From positions 24,484 through 88,483 of the forward strand of contig NZ_JARFXX010000009.1 of NCBI RefSeq assembly GCF_029218125.1: 64,000 nucleotides of DNA, written 5' to 3'. The notes under the pieces were generated by a model that had not been told where the DNA came from, ran no database searches, and was given only the letters and a program-made list of their open reading frames with translations. Position 1 is the first letter of the stretch. The number at the start of each line of letters is the position of its first letter. Positions 25,897-34,994 of the stretch are shown piece after piece. The DNA is from Oscillibacter faecalis_A (GTDB lineage Bacteria; Bacillota; Clostridia; Oscillospirales; Oscillospiraceae). The position numbers were made by a program, and so were the translations under genes.

Positions 25897-27246
25897 TCAG
25901 ACAAGACCCTGCGCCAGCATGGCCTCGCTGACCTTCTTGAAGCCGGCCAGATTGGCACCGGCTACGAGGTTGCCATCAAGGCCGTATTCCTTGGCGGCGT
26001 TATTGATGTTGTGGAAGATGTTCACCATGATGCCGTGGAGCTTGGCGTCCACCTCCTCAAATGTCCAGGAGTAGCGCATGGAGTTCTGGCTCATTTCCAG
26101 TGCGCTGACCGCCACGCCGCCGGCGTTGGCCGCCTTGGCGGGCGCGAACAGCAGACCGGCCTTGCGGAAAATGTCGATGGCGGCGGGGGTGGAGGGCATA
26201 TTGGCGCCCTCGGCCACGGCCATGGCGCCGCCTTTGACGATGTTTTCGGCCTCGGCCACGTCGATCTCATTCTGAGTGGCGCAGGGCAGGGCAATGTCGC
26301 AGGGGATGGTCCAGATGCCGCGGCAGCCCTCGGTATAGGTGCTGCCGGGGACCTGTGCGGCATATTCCTTGATGCGGCCGCGCTTGACGAGCTTGATGTC
26401 CTTGACAACGTCCAGCTTGATACCGTCCGGGTCATGGATATAGCCGTTGGAATCGCACATGGCGACAACCTTAGCGCCGAGAGCCGTGGCCTTTTCGCAG
26501 GCGAAGATAGCCACATTGCCGCTGCCGGAGATCACCACGGTCTTACCGGCAAAGCTGTCGCCCTTCAGCGTCTTGAGCATCTCCTCCGTGAAATAGCACA
26601 GGCCGTAGCCGGTGGCCTCGGTCCGGGTAAGAGAGCCGCCGAAGGTCAGGCCCTTGCCGGTGAGGACAGAAGCCTCGCTGGCGTTCTTCAGGCGCTTGTA
26701 CTGGCCGAACAGGTAGCCAATCTCGCGGCCGCCCACGCCGATATCACCGGCGGGCACATCCGTGAACTGGCCGATGTGGCGGTAGAGCTCCGTCATAAAG
26801 CTCTGGCAGAAGCGCATGACCTCGGCATCGGACTTGCCCTTGGGGTCAAAGTCGCTGCCGCCCTTGCCGCCGCCGATGGGCAGGCCGGTGAGGCTGTTTT
26901 TCAAAATCTGCTCAAAGCCGAGGAACTTCAGAATGGACAGGTTCACCGTGGGGTGGAACCGCAGGCCGCCCTTGTAGGGGCCGATGGCGGAGTTGAACTG
27001 CACCCGGAAGCCCCGGTTCACCTGTACCTTGCCGGAATCGTCCGTCCAGGGCACGCGGAACATAACGGTACGCTCCGGCTCTACAAAGCGCTCCAGAATG
27101 CCGTTGGCCTCCAGCTCGGGATGACGCTCCACCATGGGCTGAAGCCCCTCCAGCACCTCGTAGACCGCCTGATGAAACTCCTTCTGATCGGGGTCACGGG
27201 CCAGAATCTGGTCATAGACCCGCTTGCAATACGCATTGTTCAGCAT
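25897..27246 (-). CDS. gdhA: Glutamate dehydrogenase (NADP-type family)
   Basis: Interconverts 2-oxoglutarate plus ammonia and glutamate. The 449-residue length is that of the hexameric small GDH. Conserved segments: QFNSAIGPYKGGLRFHP, GLPIGGGKGGSDFDPKGKSD (catalytic Lys), VPAGDIGVGGREIGYL, and the dinucleotide fold VVISGSGNVAIFACEKA. A reading 15 codons longer exists, but the ATG at 27246 follows AAAGGAG and starts the usual MLNNAYCKRVYD. Cofactor preference is inferred from family similarity. Confidence 0.95.
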   Translation of the reverse strand: MLNNAYCKRVYDQILARDPDQKEFHQAVYEVLEGLQPMVERHPELEANGILERFVEPERTVMFRVPWTDDSGKVQVNRGFRVQFNSAIGPYKGGLRFHPTVNLSILKFLGFEQILKNSLTGLPIGGGKGGSDFDPKGKSDAEVMRFCQSFMTELYRHIGQFTDVPAGDIGVGGREIGYLFGQYKRLKNASEASVLTGKGLTFGGSLTRTEATGYGLCYFTEEMLKTLKGDSFAGKTVVISGSGNVAIFACEKATALGAKVVAMCDSNGYIHDPDGIKLDVVKDIKLVKRGRIKEYAAQVPGSTYTEGCRGIWTIPCDIALPCATQNEIDVAEAENIVKGGAMAVAEGANMPSTPAAIDIFRKAGLLFAPAKAANAGGVAVSALEMSQNSMRYSWTFEEVDAKLHGIMVNIFHNINNAAKEYGLDGNLVAGANLAGFKKVSEAMLAQGLV

Positions 27247-27367
27247 GGGAAATTCTCCTTTCAAAAGTAGTGCGGGAAATATTTCACGCATTATCTTATC
27301 AAATCAGGGTCCGGCTGTATAGAGTATTTTTCACCGAAATCCGATTATTTTTCAAAAAATTCACAGC

Positions 27368-27407
27368 AAAAAAAAGCCCCTGCTGTCCGAGTGCGGACAA
27401 CAGGGGC
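27368..27407 (-). terminator. Terminator for the TIGR04255 gene
   Basis: Stem GCCCCTG-TGTCCG with its complement (about 27376-27407, one mismatch) reads on the minus strand into eight T residues. Confidence 0.85.
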
Positions 27408-27423
27408 AAAAAGTGTGTGCGAA

Positions 27424-28203
27424 TCAAACGCGGCCCATGGCCTGACGCAGTGTGTCGGTCACAGCGCCCTCGAAAATGCGGGTGGAGTGACCATGCAGCG
27501 TTTCCAGAGCCGGGGCGGCCAGACCGCAGGGCGTATTGCCGCTCATGGAGAGGTCCATGTCCAGAATAAACTTCACCTCCGGGTCCTGCGGCGCGTTGGG
27601 TGTGTTGTTTTTAAGATGGGCGGTACCGGCGTGAATCTTGGCGGCGCTGCTGGAATCCAGCTTGAGCTGTACATCAAGACCCGCCACGGGGACGCGCTCC
27701 TCGTCCACATCCAGCTCCGCCAGAACACCCAGATACGGCGGGGTGAACAGCTCACGCCACGGCGTATCCTCCAGCCCCAGCGCGTTCCGGGAAACGATAT
27801 TGAGATACCGCAGACCCACCCGCTGGAAATAGGCGGGCTTATAGAGCTGGATGAATGTTGCAAGGGGCTTGTCCAGCATCCGGGCAAACTCCTCCCAGCC
27901 GGGGTAGGACAACGTGGAGAGAGCGATGAAATCCCGGGTGAGGTTCAGCTTCCAGCGCCCGTCCTGTGAGAGAAAATGGTAATTGGTCACCGGAGCCTGC
28001 GGCTCGGGCTTGCCGTTTACCACCCGGGGCGGCAGTTGGTCCTGTCGGCGGGCGTACTGGGGAAAGTCCTCCCGGACAGCCTCCTGAAAATCGGCAGGCT
28101 CCGTATTGTTGATGGTGAGAATCGTGGGGAAGCGAAGCTGGCAGATGACCTCATGGGCCAGCGGCTTTTCATAGTGTGTGCGGGGACGGTCGGAAAACAG
28201 CAT
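27424..28203 (-). CDS. TIGR04255 family protein of unknown function
   Basis: A 259-residue soluble protein. The N-terminal signature (HEVICQLRFPTILTIN, residues 17-32) and the WKLNLTRDFIALSTLSYPGW segment are typical of the TIGR04255 family. Members occur singly in many bacteria and have no assigned role. There is no signal peptide, membrane segment or recognisable catalytic motif. The ATG at 28203 is preceded by AAAGGAG; a GTG three codons earlier overlaps that site. It lies alone between gdhA and a divergent hydrolase gene. Confidence 0.8.
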   Translation of the reverse strand: MLFSDRPRTHYEKPLAHEVICQLRFPTILTINNTEPADFQEAVREDFPQYARRQDQLPPRVVNGKPEPQAPVTNYHFLSQDGRWKLNLTRDFIALSTLSYPGWEEFARMLDKPLATFIQLYKPAYFQRVGLRYLNIVSRNALGLEDTPWRELFTPPYLGVLAELDVDEERVPVAGLDVQLKLDSSSAAKIHAGTAHLKNNTPNAPQDPEVKFILDMDLSMSGNTPCGLAAPALETLHGHSTRIFEGAVTDTLRQAMGRV

Positions 28204-28321
28204 AATCAACACTCCTTTTGCAGTGTCATAAATGAGATGCTGTTATTGTAATCCCTGCGGCGGAAAAAGTCAATGTGAGGGGGGACTGGAAGCCTCTGCC
28301 GCTGTTTCCAGCTTTTGAGGG

Positions 28322-28351
28322 TTGTTTCCTGCCCTTGCCGTTGGGTACAAT
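28322..28351 (+). promoter_or_regulatory. Possible promoter for the SleB-like gene
   Basis: TTGTTT (28322-28327) and TACAAT (28346-28351) with an 18-base spacer, 36 bases before the ATG. Confidence 0.4.
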
Positions 28352-28386
28352 AAGGTTACAAAATGGTAACAGAAAGGAAAAGAGAC

Positions 28387-29187
28387 ATGAAACAGAGAAT
28401 TTTCCAACGTTTGCTGATGACAGCGGCCGTTGCCGGACTTCTGACTGTGGGTGCTCACGCCGCCCGCCGGAGCGTACCGGTGCAGGTGGACGCCGACACG
28501 CTGCCGGTGCGCGGCTATGTGGACAGCGGCGTGACCTATGTGCCGCTGCGGGCGCTGCTGAATGGGCTGGACGCCGGTTGGCGCGTGTGGTGGGACAGCA
28601 GCGCGGGACAGGCCGCGGCGGAAAGTGAAGATGATACGCTCCGAGCAGACCCGGCAGCGGACACCCTCACCGTCAACAGCCGCACGTTCCATGGCCGGGT
28701 GACGGTGGAAAACGGCGTGACCTACGTGCCGCTGCGAGCGGTGTGCGAGGCGCTGGGGTGCACCGTGGAGTGGGATGCGTACTCAGGCGGCGCGGCGGTG
28801 ACCTCCCCCGGCGCGGCCTGCAACGCCTCTGAGCTTTACTGGCTGGCCCACATTATCTACGCTGAAAGCGGAGCGGAGTCCATGACAGGGCAGATCGCCG
28901 TGGGAAATGTCATTTTGAACCGGGTGGCGAGTCCGCAATTCCCGGATACCGTGCAGGCCGTGATTTTTGACCGGAAGGACGCGGTCCAGTTTGAGCCGGT
29001 GGGAAACGGACGCATTTATCAATCACCCTCCGAGACTTCCGTGGAGGCGGCGCGGCAGGCGCTGGCGGGGGAAAACATCATCGGCGATGCTCTGTATTTC
29101 TACGCCCCGGCGCTGTCGCAGGGGGTGTGGATCAACGCCAACTGCACCTATCAACAGACCATCGGCTGCCACCGGTTTTACCTCTGA
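28387..29187 (+). CDS. Secreted SleB-like cell wall hydrolase with stalk domains
   Basis: Exported hydrolase_2 family enzyme. The 266 residues comprise a signal peptide (about 1-26, ending AHA), two copper-amine-oxidase-N-like stalk repeats with GVTYVPLRALLNGLDA and GVTYVPLRAVCEALGC, and a C-terminal SleB domain. That domain contains LAHIIYAESGAESMTGQIAV with the likely catalytic Glu, VILNRVAS and the terminal TIGCHRFYL. It differs from the cwlJ product at 19 kb by being secreted and carrying wall-anchoring repeats. The ATG at 28387 follows GAAAGGAAAAG. It could act in spore germination or vegetative wall turnover. Confidence 0.88.
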   Translation: MKQRIFQRLLMTAAVAGLLTVGAHAARRSVPVQVDADTLPVRGYVDSGVTYVPLRALLNGLDAGWRVWWDSSAGQAAAESEDDTLRADPAADTLTVNSRTFHGRVTVENGVTYVPLRAVCEALGCTVEWDAYSGGAAVTSPGAACNASELYWLAHIIYAESGAESMTGQIAVGNVILNRVASPQFPDTVQAVIFDRKDAVQFEPVGNGRIYQSPSETSVEAARQALAGENIIGDALYFYAPALSQGVWINANCTYQQTIGCHRFYL

Positions 29188-29196
29188 TTGAGCGGC

Positions 29197-29233
29197 AAAA
29201 AGCCTGCCTCTGCTGACGTAGAGGCAGGCTTTT
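29197..29233. terminator. Bidirectional terminator between SleB-like gene and ade
   Basis: Perfect stem (29198-29211 with 29220-29233) flanked by A and T runs between convergent genes. Confidence 0.9.
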
Positions 29234-29245
29234 CATATTCCGGCG

Positions 29246-30970
29246 TTATACGTAGCTCTGGGTGGTGACATCGAACACGCCCCGGGTGGTGATTCGCAGA
29301 GAGGGGATCACCGGCAGGGCCATGAAGCTCAGAGTCATGAAGGGATCAATGCCGGGGCCGACGCCGAGACTGTGGGCCACGGCCTTGGCCCGCTCCAGCT
29401 TTTCGTTCACAACGGCCAGCGGCTCATCGCTCATGATTCCGGCAATGGCCAGCGGTACCTCAGCGGCGGGGCGGCCATCGTCCCACACCACGATGCCGCC
29501 GTTCAGCTCCACCACCCGGTTCACGGCGGCGGCCATGTCGGCTTCGGTGGTGCCGACTACGATGATGTTGTGGGAATCGTGAGAAATAGAGGTGGCCACC
29601 GCGCCGGACCTCAGGCCGTAGCCCTGCAAATAGCCGATGCCGATGTGGTGCGTATTCTTGTGCCGCTCCACCACGGCAATCTTCAGCACATCATACTCCG
29701 TGTCGATGCGGTCGGAGTACCCGGCGTCCGCCGTGGTGATCTCACCGTTCACCATGCCGATGACGCCCCGGGGCCGCTTTTCCACAAAGTCCTCCGCCGT
29801 GAGGGTCGCCACATGGAACGTTCTGTGGGCGCGCTCCACCAGATAGGCATCTACCTCCGGGGCGGGGAAGTCCCGCATTTGGCCGTGGTCCACCATGAGC
29901 ACGCCACGCTTGTAGACCTGTTCGATCTGGAAGGAATCGAAGCTGTCGATGATGACAAAGTCCGCCAGATAGCCGGGGGAGATACCGCCCCGGTTGTTCA
30001 GCAGAAAATACCGGGCAGCGTTGTGGCAGGCCACCTTGACCGCGGTGATGGGGTCGGCCCCAAGGGCGATGGCCCGCTTTACAATATAGTCGATGTGGCC
30101 CTTTTCCAGCAGGTCATTGGGGTGTTTATCGTCCGTGCAGAACATACAGCGGTCAGCATACTTGCCGGTGAGCAGGGGCATGAGGGCCTCCAGGTTCCGG
30201 GCGGCGGTGCCCTCCCGAATCATGATGAATTGTCCCCGCTCCAGCTTGGCAAGGGCATCATTTATATCGTGGCACTCATGGTCGGAATAAACGCCGGCGG
30301 CGATGTAGGCGTTGAGGTCATTGCCCTTCAGGTCCGGGGCGTGACCGTCGATCTTTTTGTGGTGGGCCTGCGCCGCCACGATTTTTTCCACGGTCTGTTC
30401 GTCCCCGTTGATGGCGCCCACAAAGTTCATCAGTTCCGCAAGGCCCTGTACCCGGGGATGGTCATAAAAGCTGTCAATAGCCCGGTAGTCCAGAATGGCA
30501 CCGGATTCGTCCAGCGGCGTTGCCGGGACACAGGAGGGTAGCATGAACCGCACATCCACCGGCAGGCCCTCTGTGGCCTGGAGCATATACTCGATTCCGT
30601 CGGTTCCCATAACATTTGTGATCTCATGGGGGTCCGTGACAACGGTGGTGGTGCCGTGGGGCAGCACCGCCTTGACAAATTCCGTGGGGCTGACCAGCGA
30701 GCTTTCCAGATGGATATGGGCGTCCAGAAAGCCGGGGAGGACGATTTTCCCGGTGCAGTCCACCTCTGTTTTGCCGTGATAGCTGCCCATGCCGACAATG
30801 AGCCCCTCTGTCACGGCAATGTCCATGGTGGAAATTTCGTTGGAAAAGACGTTGACAAAGGCGGCGTTTTTCAGCACCAGCTCCGCCGGCTCCCGTCCGG
30901 CGGCAGCGGCAATGATTCGCTGCTTTTTCAGCAGCCTGCGGTTGATTTTCCCGGCGTAGCTTTCCGTCAT
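29246..30970 (-). CDS. ade: Adenine deaminase
   Basis: Metal-dependent amidohydrolase converting adenine to hypoxanthine and ammonia. The 574-residue length is typical of AdeC. Conserved parts: GKIVLPGFLDAHIHLESS with the metal-binding HxH, HGTTTVVTDPHEITNVMG, KIDGHAPDLKGNDLNAYIAAG and MFCTDDKHPNDL. The C-terminal adenine deaminase domain with SHDSHNIIVVGT is complete. It has its own promoter (31030-31058). Its product joins hypoxanthine made by the phosphorylase/deaminase pair at 6-8 kb. Confidence 0.95.
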   Translation of the reverse strand: MTESYAGKINRRLLKKQRIIAAAAGREPAELVLKNAAFVNVFSNEISTMDIAVTEGLIVGMGSYHGKTEVDCTGKIVLPGFLDAHIHLESSLVSPTEFVKAVLPHGTTTVVTDPHEITNVMGTDGIEYMLQATEGLPVDVRFMLPSCVPATPLDESGAILDYRAIDSFYDHPRVQGLAELMNFVGAINGDEQTVEKIVAAQAHHKKIDGHAPDLKGNDLNAYIAAGVYSDHECHDINDALAKLERGQFIMIREGTAARNLEALMPLLTGKYADRCMFCTDDKHPNDLLEKGHIDYIVKRAIALGADPITAVKVACHNAARYFLLNNRGGISPGYLADFVIIDSFDSFQIEQVYKRGVLMVDHGQMRDFPAPEVDAYLVERAHRTFHVATLTAEDFVEKRPRGVIGMVNGEITTADAGYSDRIDTEYDVLKIAVVERHKNTHHIGIGYLQGYGLRSGAVATSISHDSHNIIVVGTTEADMAAAVNRVVELNGGIVVWDDGRPAAEVPLAIAGIMSDEPLAVVNEKLERAKAVAHSLGVGPGIDPFMTLSFMALPVIPSLRITTRGVFDVTTQSYV

Positions 30971-31029
30971 GAGACCGCTCCCTTCCGCTTATATCAGCTA
31001 TTATAAAAAATAATGCACCTCTTGGCTGA

Positions 31030-31058
31030 AGTATACTGAAAAAAACGTGCCCTGTCCA
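31030..31058 (-). promoter_or_regulatory. Promoter for ade
   Basis: Minus-strand TGGACA (31058-31053) and TATACT (31035-31030) with a 17-base spacer, about 60 bases upstream of the ATG. Confidence 0.65.
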
Positions 31059-31162
31059 CAAAAAAGCATAGGGATATCCGCCAAAATTTCCGACTGATTT
31101 TCGGCATTCTATCCCGTCAGCGGAGGCGAGCGGAAAAATCCGGCCTTTTCCAACGGAAGCCG

Positions 31163-31191
31163 TTGCGAATGGCTGGGAAATGGGGTATAAT
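31163..31191 (+). promoter_or_regulatory. Promoter for polA
   Basis: TTGCGA (31163-31168) and TATAAT (31186-31191) with a 17-base spacer, 36 bases before the ATG. Confidence 0.65.
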
Positions 31192-31227
31192 AAATCCAAT
31201 TATGCGATTATCACCGGAGGTTTTCCC

Positions 31228-33879
31228 ATGAAGTGCATGGTCATAGACGGTAATTCCATCATCAACCGGGCCTATTACGGCATTCGCCCGCTTTCCAACC
31301 GGGAGGGGCTGTTCACCCACGCGATCTTCGGCTTTCTTACCACGTTGTTGCGTCTGCGGGACGAGGAGCAGCCGGACGCGCTGTGCGTCACATTTGACGT
31401 CCACGCTCCCACGTTCCGCCACAAGGCGGACGAGGACTACAAGGCCACCCGCAAGCCCATGCCGGAGGAGCTTCGGATGCAGGTGCCGGTGCTCAAGGAG
31501 GTGCTGGACGCCCTGAACATTCCCCGCTACGAAATGGAGGGCTGGGAGGCCGATGACCTCATCGGCACCATTTCCAGAAGGTGCGAGGCGGCGGGCTGGG
31601 ACTGCGTGGTGGTGACGGGCGATAAGGATTCCCTTCAGCTCATCACGGAGCACACCAAGGTGAAGCTGGTCTCCACCCGTATGGGCCAGACCACCACAAA
31701 GGACATGACCCCGGAGACTTTCCGGGAGCAGTATGGCTTTGACCCCATACACATGATCGATTTGAAGGCCCTGATGGGAGACGCCTCCGACAATATTCCC
31801 GGCGTGCCGGGCATTGGGGAAAAGACCGCCATGGACCTTATTCAAAAATACGGCAGCATTGACGCCGTTTATGAAAAGCTGCCGGATATTGACGCCAAGC
31901 CCGCCGCCATCAAAAAGCTGACGGCGGGAGAGAACGCCGCCCGCCATTCCTACTGGCTGGCCACCATCGTCACCGACGCGCCGCTGTCCTTCGACCCGGC
32001 GGAAAACCGGGTGCGGGAGCCGTCACCGGCGGCATATCCCCTGTTTTTGAAGCTGGAATTTTCCAAGCTGATCGAAAAAATGGGCTTGCGTCCGGAGGAA
32101 ACGGCCCCGGCGGATGCCGTGCCGGACGTCACCGTGACGGCGGAGCGGATCACGGAGGAATCCCGTGCCCGGGAGGTGCTGGAACTGTTCCGCAAGGCGG
32201 ATCATGTGACGGTGCTGGCCCTGCCGGACCTCTCCGGGGTCATTGCGGACTGCGATACCGGGGCGGATACCGCCCTGTCGGCGGAATTTTTCTTCGAGCG
32301 CTACACCGGCGACTGGAACGCGCTGCTGAACGCCCTGTTCGCCACCAACATTAAAAAAGTGAGCCATAACGTCAAGGACCTCATGCGGACGCTGCTGGAA
32401 AACGGCCTGAACGCAGAGGGCTTCATGTTCGACACCGCTCTGGCCGCCTATCTGGTGGACGCCACCAGCGGCAAATATGAAATCGGTCAGCTGTTCGCTG
32501 GGTATTTCCACACGGAGCTGGTAAAGCCGGTCCATCTGGAACCGGATGCCTTCTCCTTGCTGGGGGATGTGACGGCGGCGGAGGCTGCCTTCCACAGCTA
32601 CACCAGCGCCGTGGACGCCCTTTATGAAGTGCTGGCTCCCAAATTGAAGGAGCTGGACCTCTGGGAACTGTACACCACAGCAGAACTGCCGCTGTGCCGG
32701 GTGCTGGCGGAAATGGAACTGGCGGGGTGCCGGGTGGACAAGGGGGCGCTGGTGTCCTTCGGGGAGATGCTCTCCGAAAAGGCCGCCGCTCTGGAACAGA
32801 ATATTTACAATATGGCTGGGGAGGAATTCAACATCAACTCCCCCAAGCAGCTGGGAGAGATTTTGTTCGGCAAGCTGGGCCTGCCACACGGCAAGAAAAC
32901 GAAAACCGGCTGGTCCACCAACGCCGATGTGCTGGAAAAGTTGCGGTACGAGGCCCCCATCGTGGGGGCGGTGCTGGAATACCGGCAATACGCGAAATTG
33001 AAGTCCACCTACGCCGAGGGCCTTTTGAAGGCTATGGACCCGGACGGGCGCATCCGCACCCGATTCCAGATGACCGTTACCGCCACCGGGCGGCTGAGCT
33101 CCACAGAGCCGAATTTGCAGAACATCCCCACCCGGACGGATTTAGGCAGCGAGATCCGCCGGATGTTTATCCCGGCGGAGGGCTGTGTGCTGGTGGACGC
33201 GGACTACTCCCAAATTGAATTGCGTCTGCTGGCCCACATCTCCGGAGACGAGGCCATGCAGGCGGCATTTACCTCCGGCACGGATATCCACACCGCCACG
33301 GCGGCCCAGGTGTTCCATGTGGCCCCCGCCGAGGTGACTCATGAGATGCGCCGCCGTGCCAAGGCCGTGAACTTTGGTATTGTATACGGCATTTCCGCCT
33401 TCTCCCTGAGCCAGGACATCGGCGTGACGGTAGCGGAGGCCAAGGCGTATATGGAGGCGTATTTCGCCACATTCCCCGGCGTGCGGCGGTACATGGACAG
33501 CGTAGTGGCGCGGGCGAAGGAGCAGGGCCATGTGGAAACGCTGTTCCACCGGCGGCGGGAACTGCCGGAGATCAAGTCCTCCAACTTCAATATGCGCTCC
33601 TTTGGGGAGCGGGTGGCACTGAATATGCCCATTCAGGGCACGGCGGCGGACATTATGAAGCTGGCTATGGTGGCCGTGGAGAAACGGCTGAAACGGGAAC
33701 TGCCGGAGGCCAAGCTGGTCTTGCAGGTCCACGATGAGCTGATCGTGGAGTGCCCGGAGCCGCAGGCGGCGGCCGCGGCAAAGCTGCTGGAGGAGGAAAT
33801 GGAGCAGGTGGCCCATCTGTCCGTCCCCCTGACGGCGGAGGCCCACTGGGGCCGCAACTGGCTGGAGGCCAAGGGCTGA
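31228..33879 (+). CDS. polA: DNA polymerase I
   Basis: Repair and Okazaki-fragment polymerase, 883 residues. Domains in order: 5'-3' exonuclease (about 1-290, with VVVTGDKDSLQLI and GDASDNIPGVPGIGEKTA), a 3'-5' exonuclease-like domain (about 310-470) lacking the DEDD metal ligands, and a complete family A polymerase domain with VDADYSQIELRLLAHISGD, RRRAKAVNFGIVYGIS and LVLQVHDELIVE. The vestigial proofreading domain is as in Bacillus and Thermus polymerases. A longer in-frame reading from 31180 overlaps the promoter, so ATG at 31228 (GGAGG upstream) is used. rimI follows 15 bases later. Confidence 0.97.
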   Translation: MKCMVIDGNSIINRAYYGIRPLSNREGLFTHAIFGFLTTLLRLRDEEQPDALCVTFDVHAPTFRHKADEDYKATRKPMPEELRMQVPVLKEVLDALNIPRYEMEGWEADDLIGTISRRCEAAGWDCVVVTGDKDSLQLITEHTKVKLVSTRMGQTTTKDMTPETFREQYGFDPIHMIDLKALMGDASDNIPGVPGIGEKTAMDLIQKYGSIDAVYEKLPDIDAKPAAIKKLTAGENAARHSYWLATIVTDAPLSFDPAENRVREPSPAAYPLFLKLEFSKLIEKMGLRPEETAPADAVPDVTVTAERITEESRAREVLELFRKADHVTVLALPDLSGVIADCDTGADTALSAEFFFERYTGDWNALLNALFATNIKKVSHNVKDLMRTLLENGLNAEGFMFDTALAAYLVDATSGKYEIGQLFAGYFHTELVKPVHLEPDAFSLLGDVTAAEAAFHSYTSAVDALYEVLAPKLKELDLWELYTTAELPLCRVLAEMELAGCRVDKGALVSFGEMLSEKAAALEQNIYNMAGEEFNINSPKQLGEILFGKLGLPHGKKTKTGWSTNADVLEKLRYEAPIVGAVLEYRQYAKLKSTYAEGLLKAMDPDGRIRTRFQMTVTATGRLSSTEPNLQNIPTRTDLGSEIRRMFIPAEGCVLVDADYSQIELRLLAHISGDEAMQAAFTSGTDIHTATAAQVFHVAPAEVTHEMRRRAKAVNFGIVYGISAFSLSQDIGVTVAEAKAYMEAYFATFPGVRRYMDSVVARAKEQGHVETLFHRRRELPEIKSSNFNMRSFGERVALNMPIQGTAADIMKLAMVAVEKRLKRELPEAKLVLQVHDELIVECPEPQAAAAAKLLEEEMEQVAHLSVPLTAEAHWGRNWLEAKG

Positions 33880-33894
33880 TCAAAGGAGTAAAAA

Positions 33895-34383
33895 ATGGAA
33901 GCTGAAAAAATGCACGTCCGCATTGTCCCCATGACTGCGGACCATCTGGACGAGGTGGCGGAGCTGGAGCGGGTCTGCTTTACAACGCCGTGGAGCCGAA
34001 ATATGCTGGCAGAGGAGCTGGACAATTACCTCTCCGCCTTTCTGGTGGCTCTGGATGACAATGATAAAGTGGCAGGCTATGCCGGCTTACAGGCGGTGCT
34101 GGACGAGGGGTACATCACCAATGTGGCGGTCCGGCCGGACTGCCGCCGGCAGGGCATCGCGGGAAAGCTCCTGCAGGTCTTTCTGGACTTTGCCAAGGGC
34201 AACCACTTGGCGTTTTTGTCGCTGGAGGTGCGGGCTTCCAACTATGACGCCATTGCCCTTTACGGCAGCCGGGGCTTTCGCAGCGTGGGCCGTCGGAAAA
34301 ATTATTATGAGCATCCCAGAGAGGATGCCATCATTATGACCAAGGAGTTTGAACATCATGGAGCTGAGAATCCCGTCAGTTGA
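33895..34383 (+). CDS. rimI: Ribosomal protein bS18-alanine N-acetyltransferase
   Basis: GNAT enzyme of the RimI type, 162 residues. Family marks: VAELERVCFTTPWSRNML near residue 22, GYITNVAVRPDCRRQGIAGK with the acetyl-CoA loop, and LEVRASNYDAIALYGSRGF followed by RKNYYEHPREDAIIM. The ATG follows AAAGGAG. RimI genes often accompany tsaD/tsaB in Firmicutes; tsaD is 0.6 kb downstream with another GNAT gene between. The 3' end overlaps that gene. Confidence 0.9.
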   Translation: MEAEKMHVRIVPMTADHLDEVAELERVCFTTPWSRNMLAEELDNYLSAFLVALDDNDKVAGYAGLQAVLDEGYITNVAVRPDCRRQGIAGKLLQVFLDFAKGNHLAFLSLEVRASNYDAIALYGSRGFRSVGRRKNYYEHPREDAIIMTKEFEHHGAENPVS

Positions 34384-34951
34384 ACAACTGAGGACGATTT
34401 ATGACCGGGATCTGAAGGAAGCATTTCCCACAGCGGAATTAAAACCCCTGCGGAATATTGAGAAGAGCTGGACGGAGGGCTGGTACAGACCCTACTGCCT
34501 GTTTGACGGGGATAATATCGTGGGCGAGGCGTTTCTCTGGCTGGGCCATCCCGGCTGGGCGCTGCTGGATTATCTATGTGTTTCCAGCGCCCGCCGTAAC
34601 GGCGGCCTTGGCGCCGTGCTTCTGCAAAAGCTGCGGGAGCGGGAGAGCGGTACCGTGATTTTCGGAGAATCCGAAGCCCCGGAGGACGCCCCGGACGCGG
34701 CCATGGCGGCGCGGCGGCTGGGCTTTTATGCCCGGAACGGCCTGCGGACCGCAGGCTATGATACGGAGATGTTCGGCGTGCACTATAAAACGCTGTATCT
34801 GGCCGATGGGCCGGTGGACGAGGCGCTTTTGATGCAGGAGCACCGGTTTGTTTACGAAAATACCTTCGCGGCGGACAAATTTCATAAATATGTCCGCATC
34901 CCCTTTGACGCCAAGGCCGCGCCGGGACCGAGAGTCCCATGGCAGCAGTGA
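34358..34951 (+). CDS. GNAT-family N-acetyltransferase
   Basis: A 197-residue acetyltransferase of unknown substrate. The fold is recognisable from YLCVSSARRNGGLGAVLLQK (acetyl-CoA-binding loop R-x-x-G-L/G) and RLGFYARNGLRTAGYDTEMF. The ATG at 34358 lies inside the end of rimI (26-base overlap) with AAGGAG upstream; a TTG three codons earlier is too close to that site. Tight coupling between rimI and tsaD suggests co-expression with tRNA-modification and ribosomal-protein acetylation genes, but no direct functional link can be seen. Confidence 0.8.
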   Translation: MELRIPSVEQLRTIYDRDLKEAFPTAELKPLRNIEKSWTEGWYRPYCLFDGDNIVGEAFLWLGHPGWALLDYLCVSSARRNGGLGAVLLQKLRERESGTVIFGESEAPEDAPDAAMAARRLGFYARNGLRTAGYDTEMFGVHYKTLYLADGPVDEALLMQEHRFVYENTFAADKFHKYVRIPFDAKAAPGPRVPWQQ

Positions 34952-34994
34952 AAAGCGGCCGTTACGCTGAATAACAAGAGAAAGAAGCGGTACC

